DNA of 28,652 bases from Leishmania donovani. Lineage: Eukaryota > Euglenozoa > Kinetoplastea > Trypanosomatida > Trypanosomatidae. Every line of letters begins with the position of its first letter. The stretch's first letter is position 1. The stretch spans positions 270,840 through 299,491 of the forward strand of contig NC_018238.1 in assembly GCF_000227135.1 (NCBI RefSeq), written 5' to 3'. This document shows, one piece after another, positions 1 to 8,632 of the stretch. The translations under genes and the position numbers were made by a program. The notes under the pieces are model-generated. The model searched no databases. It was not told where the DNA came from and saw nothing but the letters and a program-made list of their open reading frames with translations.

Positions 1-161
1 TGCTGTACGGCGAGTGGATTGCGTCTCGGGCCGACAGGCAGGGCCAGAAGGTGTGCGTTGGCCGCGAGTGCGTGATGATGCCGCTGCTCGTCATGATTGG
101 CATGAACCTGACGGCGCTTCTCTCGGATGTGTACCTGCACATCAGCTACTCCCGCTTCTAA
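1..161 (+). CDS. 3' end of a membrane protein gene (partial)
   Basis: The frame is open from base 3 to a TAA at 159-161 and gives the last 52 residues of a protein that begins left of the window. The visible part has a charged stretch followed by a hydrophobic segment (MMPLLVMIGMNLTALLSDVY), which looks like a final transmembrane helix, and ends HISYSRF. Codons are strongly GC-ending, as in the other genes here. I do not recognise the family; a transporter or other polytopic membrane protein is a guess from the helix alone. The same frame runs on after the TAA for a further 71 codons to a TGA at 375-377. Roughly the first 30 of those codons keep coding-type third-position use, so the annotated stop may be a nonsense change or a base error in this assembly. 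Confidence 0.6.
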   Translation, partial: LYGEWIASRADRQGQKVCVGRECVMMPLLVMIGMNLTALLSDVYLHISYSRF

Positions 162-1522
162 CGCAGGGTGCTGGCCGAGCGCCGCCGCCTGCGGGAGGGG
201 GTCGCCGCCGCGGGCAGCTCGGAGCCGATCTACCCGGAAAAGGAGGTGGCCCGAGGTGAAAGAGTCTACGCACATGGCTCGGGCAGCAGAGCAGAAGAGC
301 ACATCGAAAGGGCAGTAAGCGAACAGACAGGCGAACGGGAGCGAAGAGGTGTATGGCGGAGCGGAAGGATGCCGTGAAGAGTCGTCTGAATGTATATATG
401 TGTGATAGAGTCGAGGTGATTTTGTCGTCGCGCCTCTTCGGTCTCTGATCACGCATTTGGTTTGAAGGTTAGCGACTTCTGTTGTGCTTCGTGTGGTCGT
501 GAGACGATGCCGCGCGCGGTGTTGTGTGGTGAAGGAGGAAAAGCGCAGCTGTAGTGCGTTGTAGCGCTGGTCTTTCATCTACTGTCGCAAGGGAAGCCCC
601 CTCTCCTTCCCTTCCTCCCCTCCGCCTCTTTCACTCTCTCGTTGATGCGAACCACCTCTTTTTGTCGCCGTCACTGCGGCATTACTTGTCATCGCTGCCA
701 CCCACAGCCGCTCATAACTAGGCGCTTGTGCCGGTCTGTGGCATCTTTTTTTTTTTTGCTGCTACTGCGGTTGCTGCTGCCTCTCGTTGTGGCGCCGTTG
801 CCACGCTGCATCTGCCCAACCAGTCACACGCGCGACTTCACGGCTGAAGTAGTTGCCGTGTTGTGCATGTGCGTTCGACTGGGGCCGCACAACACACGAG
901 GACACACAAGCGAAAAGAACACTGTAGACGAGCATCATCCGCCTTGTTTAGAGTGCTGGCCTAGATGATTGAACCGCACCTACACCTTCTCTTTACGCCG
1001 CCTTCTTGCTGATCTCGCTCGACAACCGCAACGACAACAGACAGCTCCGTCGGCACGCGCGTAGGTGAGCCGCGTCCTCCTCGCCGAGCTGCTTTGCGTC
1101 TCGCGCATTTTTGTTTTCTGCTGGTTGCTGCCCCTCATCATGTTTTCCACCACAACCCTCACAGATGTTTCTCTCGCGTCTTCCGTCTTTTCACGGATGA
1201 GCGTCGTTGAGCGCCTGCCCTCCTTATCATCCTCATTTTGTTATCACTTATCGTCACTCGCCAGCACTGCACCCCGTCTCCCTCTTCTCCGGCTCATCTT
1301 GTGCCCTCTCTCCCTCCCTCTGTTTGCATTCATCTTGCGGACGTTGTCCACGACACCCTTTTTCGTGTCGTTGGCGGCGTTGGCGTTCGGCGTCTCCTCG
1401 AGGCGTTCCCTCGGCGCATGCCGGCGACCTTCCCGCGCGTGCAAGCGAATGAGCAGCACAGGTTCTTCGGTGCCCCTGCATCCTTTTAGCGCTTTTTACC
1501 GTACGTCTTGCCTTCTCTCGCC
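162..1522 (+). other. Intergenic region upstream of the ankyrin gene
   Basis: The first 100-200 bases may belong to the upstream gene (see the readthrough finding). The rest is typical trypanosomatid spacer: pyrimidine-rich stretches at about 601-640 and 1217-1360, a T run near 749-760, and no reading frame with convincing codon use. The open frames here are Leu/Ser/Arg-rich translations of pyrimidine tracts. Confidence 0.6.
1488..1489 (+). promoter_or_regulatory. Candidate spliced-leader acceptor for the ankyrin gene
   Basis: An AG follows the pyrimidine-rich sequence GCCCCTGCATCCTTTTAG. It is the last AG before the ATG at 1523 and would leave a 33-nt 5' UTR. The AG at 1401-1402 is an alternative. 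This is inferred from the trypanosomatid rule of a polypyrimidine tract followed by AG. Confidence 0.35.
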
Positions 1523-2203
1523 ATGCCGAACGCCAAGAACGGCTCAGAGACGACGTACTTCACTGCCATCGCCAACCGCGATGTTGAGGCGCTGAAGGCG
1601 CTCATCGCGCAGAACCGCAACGTGAACGAGGTGGCGCAGGACCCGGCGCGGTATCACCGTACACCGCTGCACATATGCGTCTGGGAAAACTTCGTGGAGG
1701 GTGCGAAGCTGCTACTGGACGCGGGTGCGGATGTGAACGCTCTTGACGACCTGCACGACTCCCCGTACCTGCTTTCCGCCGCTGAGGGGCGGCAGGAGAT
1801 CATGGAGCACATCTACAAGAACGCCGAGCGAACAATGCGGTACGGAAGCCAGACGAGCCTCCGCATGAAAACGAGTGTGCCGGACCACTCCATTGTGAAC
1901 CGGTTTGGCGGATCGGCACTGATCCCCGCCTGCGAGCGCGGTTACGTGGAGATGGTGCGCCTGCTTCTGCAGAAGGGTGTCGATGTGAACCATTACAACT
2001 ATTACCACTGGACCGGTCTACTGGAGGCTATCGAGCTTGGCGGCGATGATCGTGAGCACGTCGATATTGTGCGGCTGCTCATCGAGAACGGTGCAGATGT
2101 TAACAAGGTAGATGGCGCTGGCAAGACGCCCCTGTATCTCGCGCGCAAGCGCAAGTATAAGCGGATTGCCGCGCTGCTGGAGGCCGCCGGCGGCCACGAG
2201 TGA
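1523..2203 (+). CDS. Ankyrin-repeat protein, bacterial-type
   Basis: This is a 226-residue protein made almost wholly of about five to six ankyrin repeats, with no signal peptide or membrane segment visible. Typical repeat cores are seen: TPLHICVWENFVEGAKLLLDAGADVN near residues 50-75 (shown by the TPLH and GADVN marks), NRFGGSALIPACERG from residue 126, HWTGLLEAIELGG from residue 162, and TPLYLARKRKYKRIAALLEA near the C terminus. Ankyrin repeats bind other proteins; no enzymatic domain is present, so it is probably a cytosolic adaptor or inhibitor with an unknown partner. The start is the first ATG of the frame (1523); upstream in-frame codons are non-ATG. The central block resembles a family of compact bacterial ankyrin proteins more than typical eukaryotic ones, which I infer from remembered family patterns. 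Third-position GC use matches its neighbours. Confidence 0.88.
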   Translation: MPNAKNGSETTYFTAIANRDVEALKALIAQNRNVNEVAQDPARYHRTPLHICVWENFVEGAKLLLDAGADVNALDDLHDSPYLLSAAEGRQEIMEHIYKNAERTMRYGSQTSLRMKTSVPDHSIVNRFGGSALIPACERGYVEMVRLLLQKGVDVNHYNYYHWTGLLEAIELGGDDREHVDIVRLLIENGADVNKVDGAGKTPLYLARKRKYKRIAALLEAAGGHE

Positions 2204-2565
2204 AACATAAGAAGGGGCACGGAGGATACATCCAGGGCAAGGAGGACATGGGAACCGATCTGCCAGCACTCGCAAGCGCGCATCATCCGTCGAAGCTCGC
2301 TCACGACCACACCGGTGCCTACACTTACATCATTCGCGTAGACAGTAATGCTGCAGTGCAGCACTCCCTTTATCCATACCTTGCTAGAGCGTTTTGCGTG
2401 TCTTGCTGCTTTCACATCTTTTGATGAGACCGCAGCGGCCTTTCGCCCATCGCCTGTGCCGCTTCGCCGATCCTTCTCCCTCGTGCGCCATGCGCGACTT
2501 GACTGAGGTTTCTTTTCGACCTTCGTCGGTGAGTTGCCTCCGAAAGTGGGCCACGCACCCCCAGA
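2204..2565 (+). other. Probable 3' UTR and spacer of the ankyrin gene
   Basis: No supported gene is present. The stretch lies between the ankyrin stop codon and the SIDER-like element, so the element probably sits in the ankyrin 3' UTR or just after it. Confidence 0.5.
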
Positions 2566-3154
2566 TGCCAGGGAGGAGGGCACACCTCTCAAGGCATGGC
2601 ATCACAGCGCCCAGCACACCCCCTCTGAGGGAGAGCACAACAGCCCCTCCCCTCTACCCCTGCCAATACCCACCTACCTCTAGTACTGGCAGGGCCAGGT
2701 GCCTACGGTGCGAGGAGGTCACAGATATTTATTGCTGCTGATGCCGGCGGCCAGGTCCTGGATGGCGTGGCGCCGGAGCGACCTGCTGCAGTGCACACGT
2801 CTGACCCATCCACATGATGGGCAGCGTGTCCGCGCGACTCGAGCGTATCCGACCCCCGGCCCTCGCACTGCCTACTGGTGGGTGGGGAGCCTGAGCCACC
2901 GCAAGGGATGCCGCACGTGGCGACCGGTANNNNNNNNNNNNNNNNNNNNNNNNNNNNNNNNNNNNNNNNNNNNNNNNNNNNNNNNNNNNNNNNNNNNNNN
3001 NNNNNNNNNNNNNNNNNNNNNNNNNNNNNNNNNNNNNNNNNNNNNNNNNNNNNNNNNNNNNNNNNNNNNNNNNNNNNNNNNNNNNNNAGTGCCGGAGTGG
3101 CGGTGGCGGGGGGCTTCGAGCTCACGCGCCCTACGGCGGAGAAAAAGAAAAGGA
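2566..3154 (+). mobile_element. SIDER-like degenerate retroposon, copy 1 (interrupted by gap)
   Basis: The first 300 bases (2566-2865) are repeated with no mismatch or indel that I can find at 13700-13999, so this is a dispersed repeat. It begins TGCCAGGGAGGAGGGCACAC, has no coding capacity, and lies downstream of a stop codon in the sense direction. After the N gap the sequence runs into an A-rich stretch (GAGAAAAAGAAAAGG, 3140-3154), which fits a retroposon 3' tail and gives a total length near 590 bp. These properties match SIDER elements of Leishmania, which are truncated relatives of ingi/L1Tc retroposons of about 550 bp found mostly in 3' UTRs; SIDER2 copies are known to promote mRNA decay. 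The assignment to SIDER2 rather than SIDER1 is a guess. The ends are approximate because bases 2930-3087 are unknown. Confidence 0.7.
2930..3087. other. Assembly gap, 158 N
   Basis: A run of 158 N falls inside SIDER-like copy 1. A repeat shared with another position in the same region is a natural place for an assembler to break. Confidence 0.95.
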
Positions 3155-3949
3155 TGAAGAGCGGCTCCGCGCATCTCTGCGTTTCTCCCTCCTTGTGGGC
3201 GTGCGCAGGTGTTTGGGCGTCACGTTGTCGGGGCAACATTTTCGGCTCTTTGCCTTCTTTCACGTCGTGCACTCTTTCGTTTTTTTTTTTTCGGCTGATG
3301 GTTATGTGTGTGTGTGTTTGCGTCACTCGATGACAGCTCTCTCGTCCGCTTTTTTTTTGTTTGGGTTTGTATTTCTCCCCCACCGTCCCTTCGCCATGCC
3401 GCTTGCACGCTCCCCCTCCTGCGGCAGCGGCCGAACAGCTCGAAACGTGAAAGGGATCGGGGCGAGAGAGAGCGAGTGGACAGTACTCAAAGAAAAGGCA
3501 GGACACGGTGACATGTGCGCACCTTCCTGGTGTAGGAACGGGCCTGTGCTGGGCGCTGCAATGCAAGACGTATATGTGCGTGTGTGTGTGGGGGGGGGGC
3601 AAGGCCGCTCGTACGCCGGCTGCGCCAAGCGCAGAGAGGCACGCTGTAGGCGGCTCCACGAAGAGCCGCGTATGCTCTGCACACGAAAGGCGCTTGAAGC
3701 AGAGCGGAGAAACAAAACAGGTCCATCCTTGGTTTTCTGCGGAGGTGTCTCCTGTGGTTCTGATCCTCTGATCCTTCTCCCTCTTGTGCTCGTCTTCCCT
3801 TCACCGTCGCCAGCAACGCGCCTTCGCGAAAAGCTTCTCTTCCTTGATCTCGCCACACGAGCAGTCGCGCGGATAGCCACCCCTACGCCGCTAGGCGAAC
3901 CATAATAAGGCAAAACACCATATACGCAGAGAACAGCGCAGCGGGTGAA
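3155..3949 (+). other. Intergenic region upstream of GET3
   Basis: No supported gene. It holds a T run (about 3280-3291), a short GT repeat (about 3305-3320), another T run near 3350, a G run at about 3590-3599, and a pyrimidine tract at about 3770-3810 that probably serves the next gene. Long frames on the minus strand overlap the start of the GET3 gene and are read as its shadow. Confidence 0.6.
3812..3813 (+). promoter_or_regulatory. Candidate spliced-leader acceptor for GET3
   Basis: An AG follows a long pyrimidine tract (CTTCTCCCTCTTGTGCTCG and onward, about 3775-3810). It would leave a 5' UTR of about 137 nt. Inferred from the polypyrimidine-AG rule only. Confidence 0.45.
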
Positions 3950-5182
3950 ATGATGGACCCGACTCTGACGGAGCTGCTGCACGCCAACCTGGAGTGGATC
4001 TTTGTTGGCGGCAAGGGCGGTGTGGGCAAAACAACCACCTCTTGCGCGTTGGCTACCTTGTTTGCCACGACGCCAATCAGCGATGCCGCGTCGCCAGGAG
4101 GCACGCGGCCGCGACGGGTGCTGCTGATCTCGACAGATCCTGCACACAACCTCAGTGATGCCTTCAACCAGCGCTTCGGCCCACATCCGACACCGGTGAA
4201 AGGGCTGGAGGAATCCTTGGCTGCCATGGAGGTGGATCCGAAGAACTTCACCCACGGTGCGTTGATGAGTTCCCTGACAGGGACGAAGAGGGACGGCAGT
4301 GCTTCGTCCCTGCCCGAGGAAGCGGCGGCAGACGCCGCCCAGCACACCACAACCTTTGCTCGTATCGGTGCAGTTCTCAAGGAGGCGGCGCGCACCATGC
4401 CCGGCATCGACGAAATCTCTGTGTTTGCAGAAATCCTGCACTACGTCCGCACGCTGTCCTACGACCTGCTCATCTTCGACACCGCGCCGACAGGCCACAC
4501 GCTGCGCCTGCTGGCATTGCCACAGACGCTGAACAGTACCTTTGACAAGTTAATGAGCCTGGAGGGCTTGGCGCCGATGATAGAGGCGGCTTCGCACCTT
4601 ATCGGCTCCAACCTCGGAGATCTCGGTGGTGCTTGCGGTGACACCGCGGGCTCCTGCGAGCAAGCAACAGCTGCGCCTTCGCCGTCGAGCGCAGCTCCCG
4701 GCGCGGGCTCGGCGGCTGCGGCCTCGCCACAAAGCAGGTGGTGCATCACCGCAGACGAAGTCCGATCGACAGCGCTTCACTGGCGTCAGACGATGGAGGA
4801 GGTGCAGGCCCGCTTCAATGACCCGAACCGCACCAGCTTCGTCTGCGTCTGCATTGCCGAGTTTTTGAGCGTCTACGAAACAGAGCGGCTTGTGCAGGAG
4901 CTCATGAAGTATAACATCGGCTGCGACAGCATCGTGGTGAACCAGCTCGTGCTGAAGCCGTCGTCAGAGCCGCCGTGTCGCATGTGCTCGGCTCGACAGA
5001 AGATTCAGGCGAAGTACCTTGAGCAGATTGATCTCCTGTACGAGGACTTCCACGTCGTGAAGATGCCGCTGCTCAGCGACGAGGTGCGCGGCGTCCCGGC
5101 ACTGAAGAAGTTCGCGCGCTTCTTGCAGGAGCCGTACAGTCCGGAGACACATGGCTACATCGACGTGCAGGAGCCTTGCTAA
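3950..5182 (+). CDS. ASNA1: ArsA/GET3-type ATPase (tail-anchored protein targeting)
   Basis: The protein has 410 residues, or 409 if the second of two adjacent ATG codons (3953) is used. It carries the GET3/TRC40 hallmarks in order: a deviant Walker A (GKGGVGKTT, 21-29), switch I (STDPAHNLSDAF, 61-72; D63 matches the catalytic Asp of yeast Get3), switch II (DTAPTGHTLRLL, from 177), and the CxxC pair (C343-R-M-C346) that binds zinc at the dimer interface. GET3 is a cytosolic homodimeric ATPase that takes tail-anchored membrane proteins to the ER. Eukaryotic forms are usually about 340-355 residues; the excess here is mostly a Gly/Ala/Ser/Pro-rich insert at about residues 223-262, in the region before the helical client-binding part. 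It is a single ATPase domain, unlike the tandem ArsA of bacterial arsenite pumps, so an arsenic-pump role is unlikely. Confidence 0.95.
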   Translation: MMDPTLTELLHANLEWIFVGGKGGVGKTTTSCALATLFATTPISDAASPGGTRPRRVLLISTDPAHNLSDAFNQRFGPHPTPVKGLEESLAAMEVDPKNFTHGALMSSLTGTKRDGSASSLPEEAAADAAQHTTTFARIGAVLKEAARTMPGIDEISVFAEILHYVRTLSYDLLIFDTAPTGHTLRLLALPQTLNSTFDKLMSLEGLAPMIEAASHLIGSNLGDLGGACGDTAGSCEQATAAPSPSSAAPGAGSAAAASPQSRWCITADEVRSTALHWRQTMEEVQARFNDPNRTSFVCVCIAEFLSVYETERLVQELMKYNIGCDSIVVNQLVLKPSSEPPCRMCSARQKIQAKYLEQIDLLYEDFHVVKMPLLSDEVRGVPALKKFARFLQEPYSPETHGYIDVQEPC

Positions 5183-5648
5183 TAAGCTAGAGTGTGTCGA
5201 TGCCGATGCTGGATAAAGAGCGTCCCAAATCAGAGTGGGGGTGAGGGCTCCCGCGCTGCACTGATGACAGGACCGTGTGCTCATGCGAGCGCTCTCGACA
5301 AGGTTAGGGAAGGGACGGAAGTGCGTGGGAGATGGGCGGGTCGGATGCGCGCGCCTTCCAGCTTCTCTGAAGCCGTTTTTCTTTTTTCCTTTTGATGCTG
5401 GTCTGCCGGGCCCTTGCTCTGTGCAACGCCGTGCTACAGCGGGAAAGAGAGACACGAAGATCGAACTTTTCGGCCCCGCTCTTTTGCCTCGAACACCACA
5501 CATGTGAGCAAACACAATGGCGCAGGCAGCCGGCATACACACGCACATTATGTGCGCGCGCACACAGCGACACTCGCGTTTGCGTGCGCTTCTACGCGTC
5601 GTCTTTTTTTTTTGGGGGGGGAGTAGGGGCATTTTTTTTATTGCTTGA

Positions 5649-5987
5649 ATGGCTGTCGCCACCGCCTCCCCTGCGACGCCTGGCCACGCGGCGCCCTTCA
5701 ACTATCTGTGGGTGCTGCAGCAGCGGCTGTTGTTAACGGATACCATCGAGCAAGCTGCCCTCTCTCTTGCCTCGTCGCACGACTCGACCACGCCTCATCA
5801 CGGTCATGCAGCGCGGCAAAGGCATAGAAGCCCGACTCTCGTGGAGAGGACGGCTCTCGTGTGCCTGCTCGTGGTTGTGAGCCCACTGCTCACCACATGT
5901 GCGTCGAGTAGGTGGCCATGCTATTCCTCTATGATGATGACTGTCTGCTGCCTCGCCCGTACCCCGTGCTCGCCAGCGAATGCGTAG
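5649..5987 (+). CDS. Possible small membrane protein (112 residues)
   Basis: An ATG-started frame of 112 residues sits in an otherwise empty 1.8-kb space. Its first 30 codons or so end mostly in G or C, as in the real genes here, and the early sequence (APFNYLWVLQQRLLLTDTIE) has balanced, non-repetitive composition unlike translations of pyrimidine spacer. A hydrophobic stretch (ALVCLLVVVSPLLTTC) near residues 73-88 could be a membrane helix. The ATG lies just after a T-rich stretch that could direct splicing. The C-terminal third (Cys/Met/Ser-rich) has weaker codon bias and may not be conserved. I do not recognise any family. It may also be a chance frame. Confidence 0.4.
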   Translation: MAVATASPATPGHAAPFNYLWVLQQRLLLTDTIEQAALSLASSHDSTTPHHGHAARQRHRSPTLVERTALVCLLVVVSPLLTTCASSRWPCYSSMMMTVCCLARTPCSPANA

Positions 5988-6903
5988 ACAGCGGCGGACC
6001 CGTGCAGAAGAATGGTGGTGGTTGTGGTGCAAGCGCGAGGCCACACGCAGAGGTACAGGTGGAGAGGCACACGCATAGGTGAGGCGCTCTACCGCACTGC
6101 TTCGGCGTGGTGCGGTGCTCATCGGCTCTGGACTTACACGCTCTGCTTTACGTGTTTGAATTTTGCTTGACCTCCCGCTTATGTATTTTGGGCGCTGCTT
6201 TTCTCCCACTCTCGTCTTCTCATCCCTCTTTTTTGGTCCCCCCACCCATCCATCCGCCTCCCGCGTCTCGCTCTTCTGTTGCTTACTAAATCGGTGCCTG
6301 CACAGTGGCCGACCAACACACACACACAAACACACACACACGCACATGATCAGCTCACGCAGTCACAATCCACCGAGAGCGAACACGTAAAGCACAGGTC
6401 TAAGCCGCGGCCTCCGTACAGGCCACCATCGCACGACGAAGGCGGCGAGAAAGAAAGGAGGTGGGGGCTTATAGCCTATCTCTTCTCGACAGCGACGCAC
6501 CAATAGAGGTCCTCCAACAACAAAACAAAGGAGGAGGAGGCGACGGTGACGCGACTGAGCGACAGCACGGCGACGTGTGTGTGTGTGCGTATCGTTTACG
6601 CTTCTCGCCTTCCTTGCTATTGCTGTTGTTCTCGTTGGGTGTGCGAGGGCGAGGCAGGCGGGCAAGAGCGGCTGCGGCACTTCGCTTGCTCGTCTCCTTC
6701 GGACCCACTTCGTCCTGCATTCACCCCTGCCCGCTCTCTTCTGCACGTCCCCGCCCTCACGAGCACAGACGCCAGAAGACGCAGGTGTGTGGGGAGGGGA
6801 GTCGACAAAAAGGCTCTCCTCCGATCCTCCCGCCCTCCCCTTCCATGCCATCTTTCTCGTTTTCACGCACCACAGTCGCGTAGGCCCCATCGTCTTCCTC
6901 CTC

Positions 6904-6905
6904 AG
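6904..6905 (+). promoter_or_regulatory. Candidate spliced-leader acceptor for the coiled-coil gene
   Basis: An AG follows CGTCTTCCTCCTC (about 6891-6903). The 5' UTR would be 56 nt. Inferred from tract and position. Confidence 0.4.
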
Positions 6906-6961
6906 ACACTCGCACAGCCCGTCATTTTCTTTTGCAAGAACGTCTCAGCCCTCCTAGCGGC

Positions 6962-8632
6962 ATGCCTGGGTGTCACGTACCTCCTGCAAGACCGACGCCG
7001 CGCGTCGGCGCCCGCTCATTTGAGGACAGCTCGCTGATTTCTTCCACATCTCCGCCGGCAAGCACCATACCCGACGCTACCTGCAAGCGTGCATCAAGTC
7101 TCAGTAGAATTCAACTACAACAGCGCCGGGAGGAGCAGCTGCGCCATGCCCTAGAGCGCACAAGCCCGTCCCAGGCGGAGGTATCTGCCGTAGCCGGCGC
7201 GGCCTACGTGCAGGCGCTGATGGCGCTCATTGATCAGCATGAGACGACTGTGCAGCAGGTGATAGATAAGATCGACTTCCTGCGCAGGGAACGAGAGGCT
7301 CGATACACTGAATTCAAGCAGGAAACGCAGCAGCGTGAGGTTGAGCTGCAGCACCTGCGTAACGAGCGCTCCGACCTGTCTCTGCAGGTACAGGAGGAAC
7401 GTGAGCGGTCGACGCGGCTGCTGCACGAGAACACAGCACTCTACGCGCATCAAGCCGAGCAGCGAGAGCAACTTGGAAAGCTTGTGGAGCTGTGCCGCGC
7501 ACGCGGGCAGCGACTGCGCGCTCTCAGCAACCAAAATTCCAGAGTAGCGGGGAGCACCTCGCACCGGCGTCGGCCTCCATCGACCGACGCCGGTGCATCA
7601 ACAGGGGCTTCGTGTGACGACGCGAGAGCCGCAGATGTCGGGGATGAAGAGAACACTCTAGAGCTGAGCAGGACGGAGGTTGGCACAAAGGGCGCTGGAG
7701 CCCCCGCAATGGCGGCCCCCTGCTCGCCTTCGCCTGCGCTCGCGTCTCCACCAGCATCGATGAGCATACACAAGGCTGTTGGCGCCACCACCTCTGCTCG
7801 ACGTCCAGCACTGTCGCCGTCGCCGGCTGCGCTGGGCACTGTCGCCGAAGATGCCGAGATGGCAGCGTTGCTCAACGTGCCGTACAAGTTGCAGGTGCCC
7901 AGCACTCCGTTTGGTCCGTCGGCGCACACCATCACGGCGAACACGGCAGCCGCAACGCACCTGCTGGCTCTCAACGAAGAAGTAAATATGCTTCGCCAGC
8001 AACTGGAGGAGCAGCGCATCACGTACGAGCAGGAGCGTGGCGTGAGGACGACTGAGAACGACGAGCTACACCGTCAGCATCTCGAGAAGGAGGCCAAATA
8101 CCTCGCAACGATCGATCAGCTCGAAGTGCTGCATGAGGAGAGCCTGCGCGACTTGGTGCAGTATCGCCACACCACAGAAAAGCAGCTTCGCGATGTTCGC
8201 GGGCAGGTGGATTGGCTGCGCGCAGCACTACAGGAGGCGCTCGATCTGGCGGAGAAGGAGCGTCGCCGGCAGCACAACGAGGTCTACGCTACAGAGCAGC
8301 GTATGTCACGCCAGTATTACCCCAAGGTGCAGTCCTTGCACGCAGAGCTGGAGGAATGCCGCCGCGGTGCCCTCGCACAGGCGCAGGAAAACGCCAAAGC
8401 CATTGCTCAAAAAGATGCGCTCGTGGCCGAGCTGCGGCAGAAGCTCAAGGCTGAGGTGAGCCACCGAAGGCGCATTGAGGAGCGCTACAAGCTGGAGATG
8501 AAGGGTGTGCACAGCGAGCTGGACCTGATGCGGCAGTCACTGCGGCAGATGGAGCGGCGGGTGTACTACCGCGATGCGCGCGATCAGGCCTCCGAGGAGG
8601 CACAGCACGAGCTTGCGCGGTACTATGTCTAG
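6962..8632 (+). CDS. Coiled-coil protein, possibly CCDC77-like
   Basis: The protein has 556 residues from the first ATG of the frame. It has two long Glu/Arg/Gln-rich helical blocks with clear heptad-like spacing: one at about residues 35-200, containing runs such as EREARYTEFKQETQQREVEL, and one at about 335-545, containing LNEEVNMLRQQLEEQ and LRQKLKAEVSHRRRIEERYK. A Ser/Ala/Pro-rich linker of about 130 residues joins them. There is no signal peptide or membrane segment. The two-block layout and the short tail reminded me of CCDC77, a centrosome or basal-body protein, but that is only an impression. Coiled-coil proteins of this kind in trypanosomatids are often cytoskeletal or flagellar. Coding quality is high throughout, so the gene itself is secure. 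Confidence 0.85.
   Translation: MPGCHVPPARPTPRVGARSFEDSSLISSTSPPASTIPDATCKRASSLSRIQLQQRREEQLRHALERTSPSQAEVSAVAGAAYVQALMALIDQHETTVQQVIDKIDFLRREREARYTEFKQETQQREVELQHLRNERSDLSLQVQEERERSTRLLHENTALYAHQAEQREQLGKLVELCRARGQRLRALSNQNSRVAGSTSHRRRPPSTDAGASTGASCDDARAADVGDEENTLELSRTEVGTKGAGAPAMAAPCSPSPALASPPASMSIHKAVGATTSARRPALSPSPAALGTVAEDAEMAALLNVPYKLQVPSTPFGPSAHTITANTAAATHLLALNEEVNMLRQQLEEQRITYEQERGVRTTENDELHRQHLEKEAKYLATIDQLEVLHEESLRDLVQYRHTTEKQLRDVRGQVDWLRAALQEALDLAEKERRRQHNEVYATEQRMSRQYYPKVQSLHAELEECRRGALAQAQENAKAIAQKDALVAELRQKLKAEVSHRRRIEERYKLEMKGVHSELDLMRQSLRQMERRVYYRDARDQASEEAQHELARYYV

Larger units (their letters stand above)
5183..6961 (+). other. Intergenic region with one candidate small gene
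   Basis: A T10-G8 block is seen at about 5604-5621, a CA microsatellite at about 6316-6345 and a pyrimidine-rich stretch at about 6184-6270. The only frame with coding-like codons is 5649-5987, listed separately. Nothing else here is supported. Confidence 0.55.

Noticed and set aside
1065..1595. 176-codon plus-strand open frame overlapping the ankyrin start
   Set aside because: Ser/Leu/Arg/Phe-rich translation of pyrimidine tracts that form the splice region; the overlapping ankyrin frame is clearly the gene.
3323..4498. 391-codon minus-strand open frame
   Set aside because: It is antisense to GET3 and its upstream spacer, Arg/Gly/Cys-rich with no domain; a GC-rich shadow frame.
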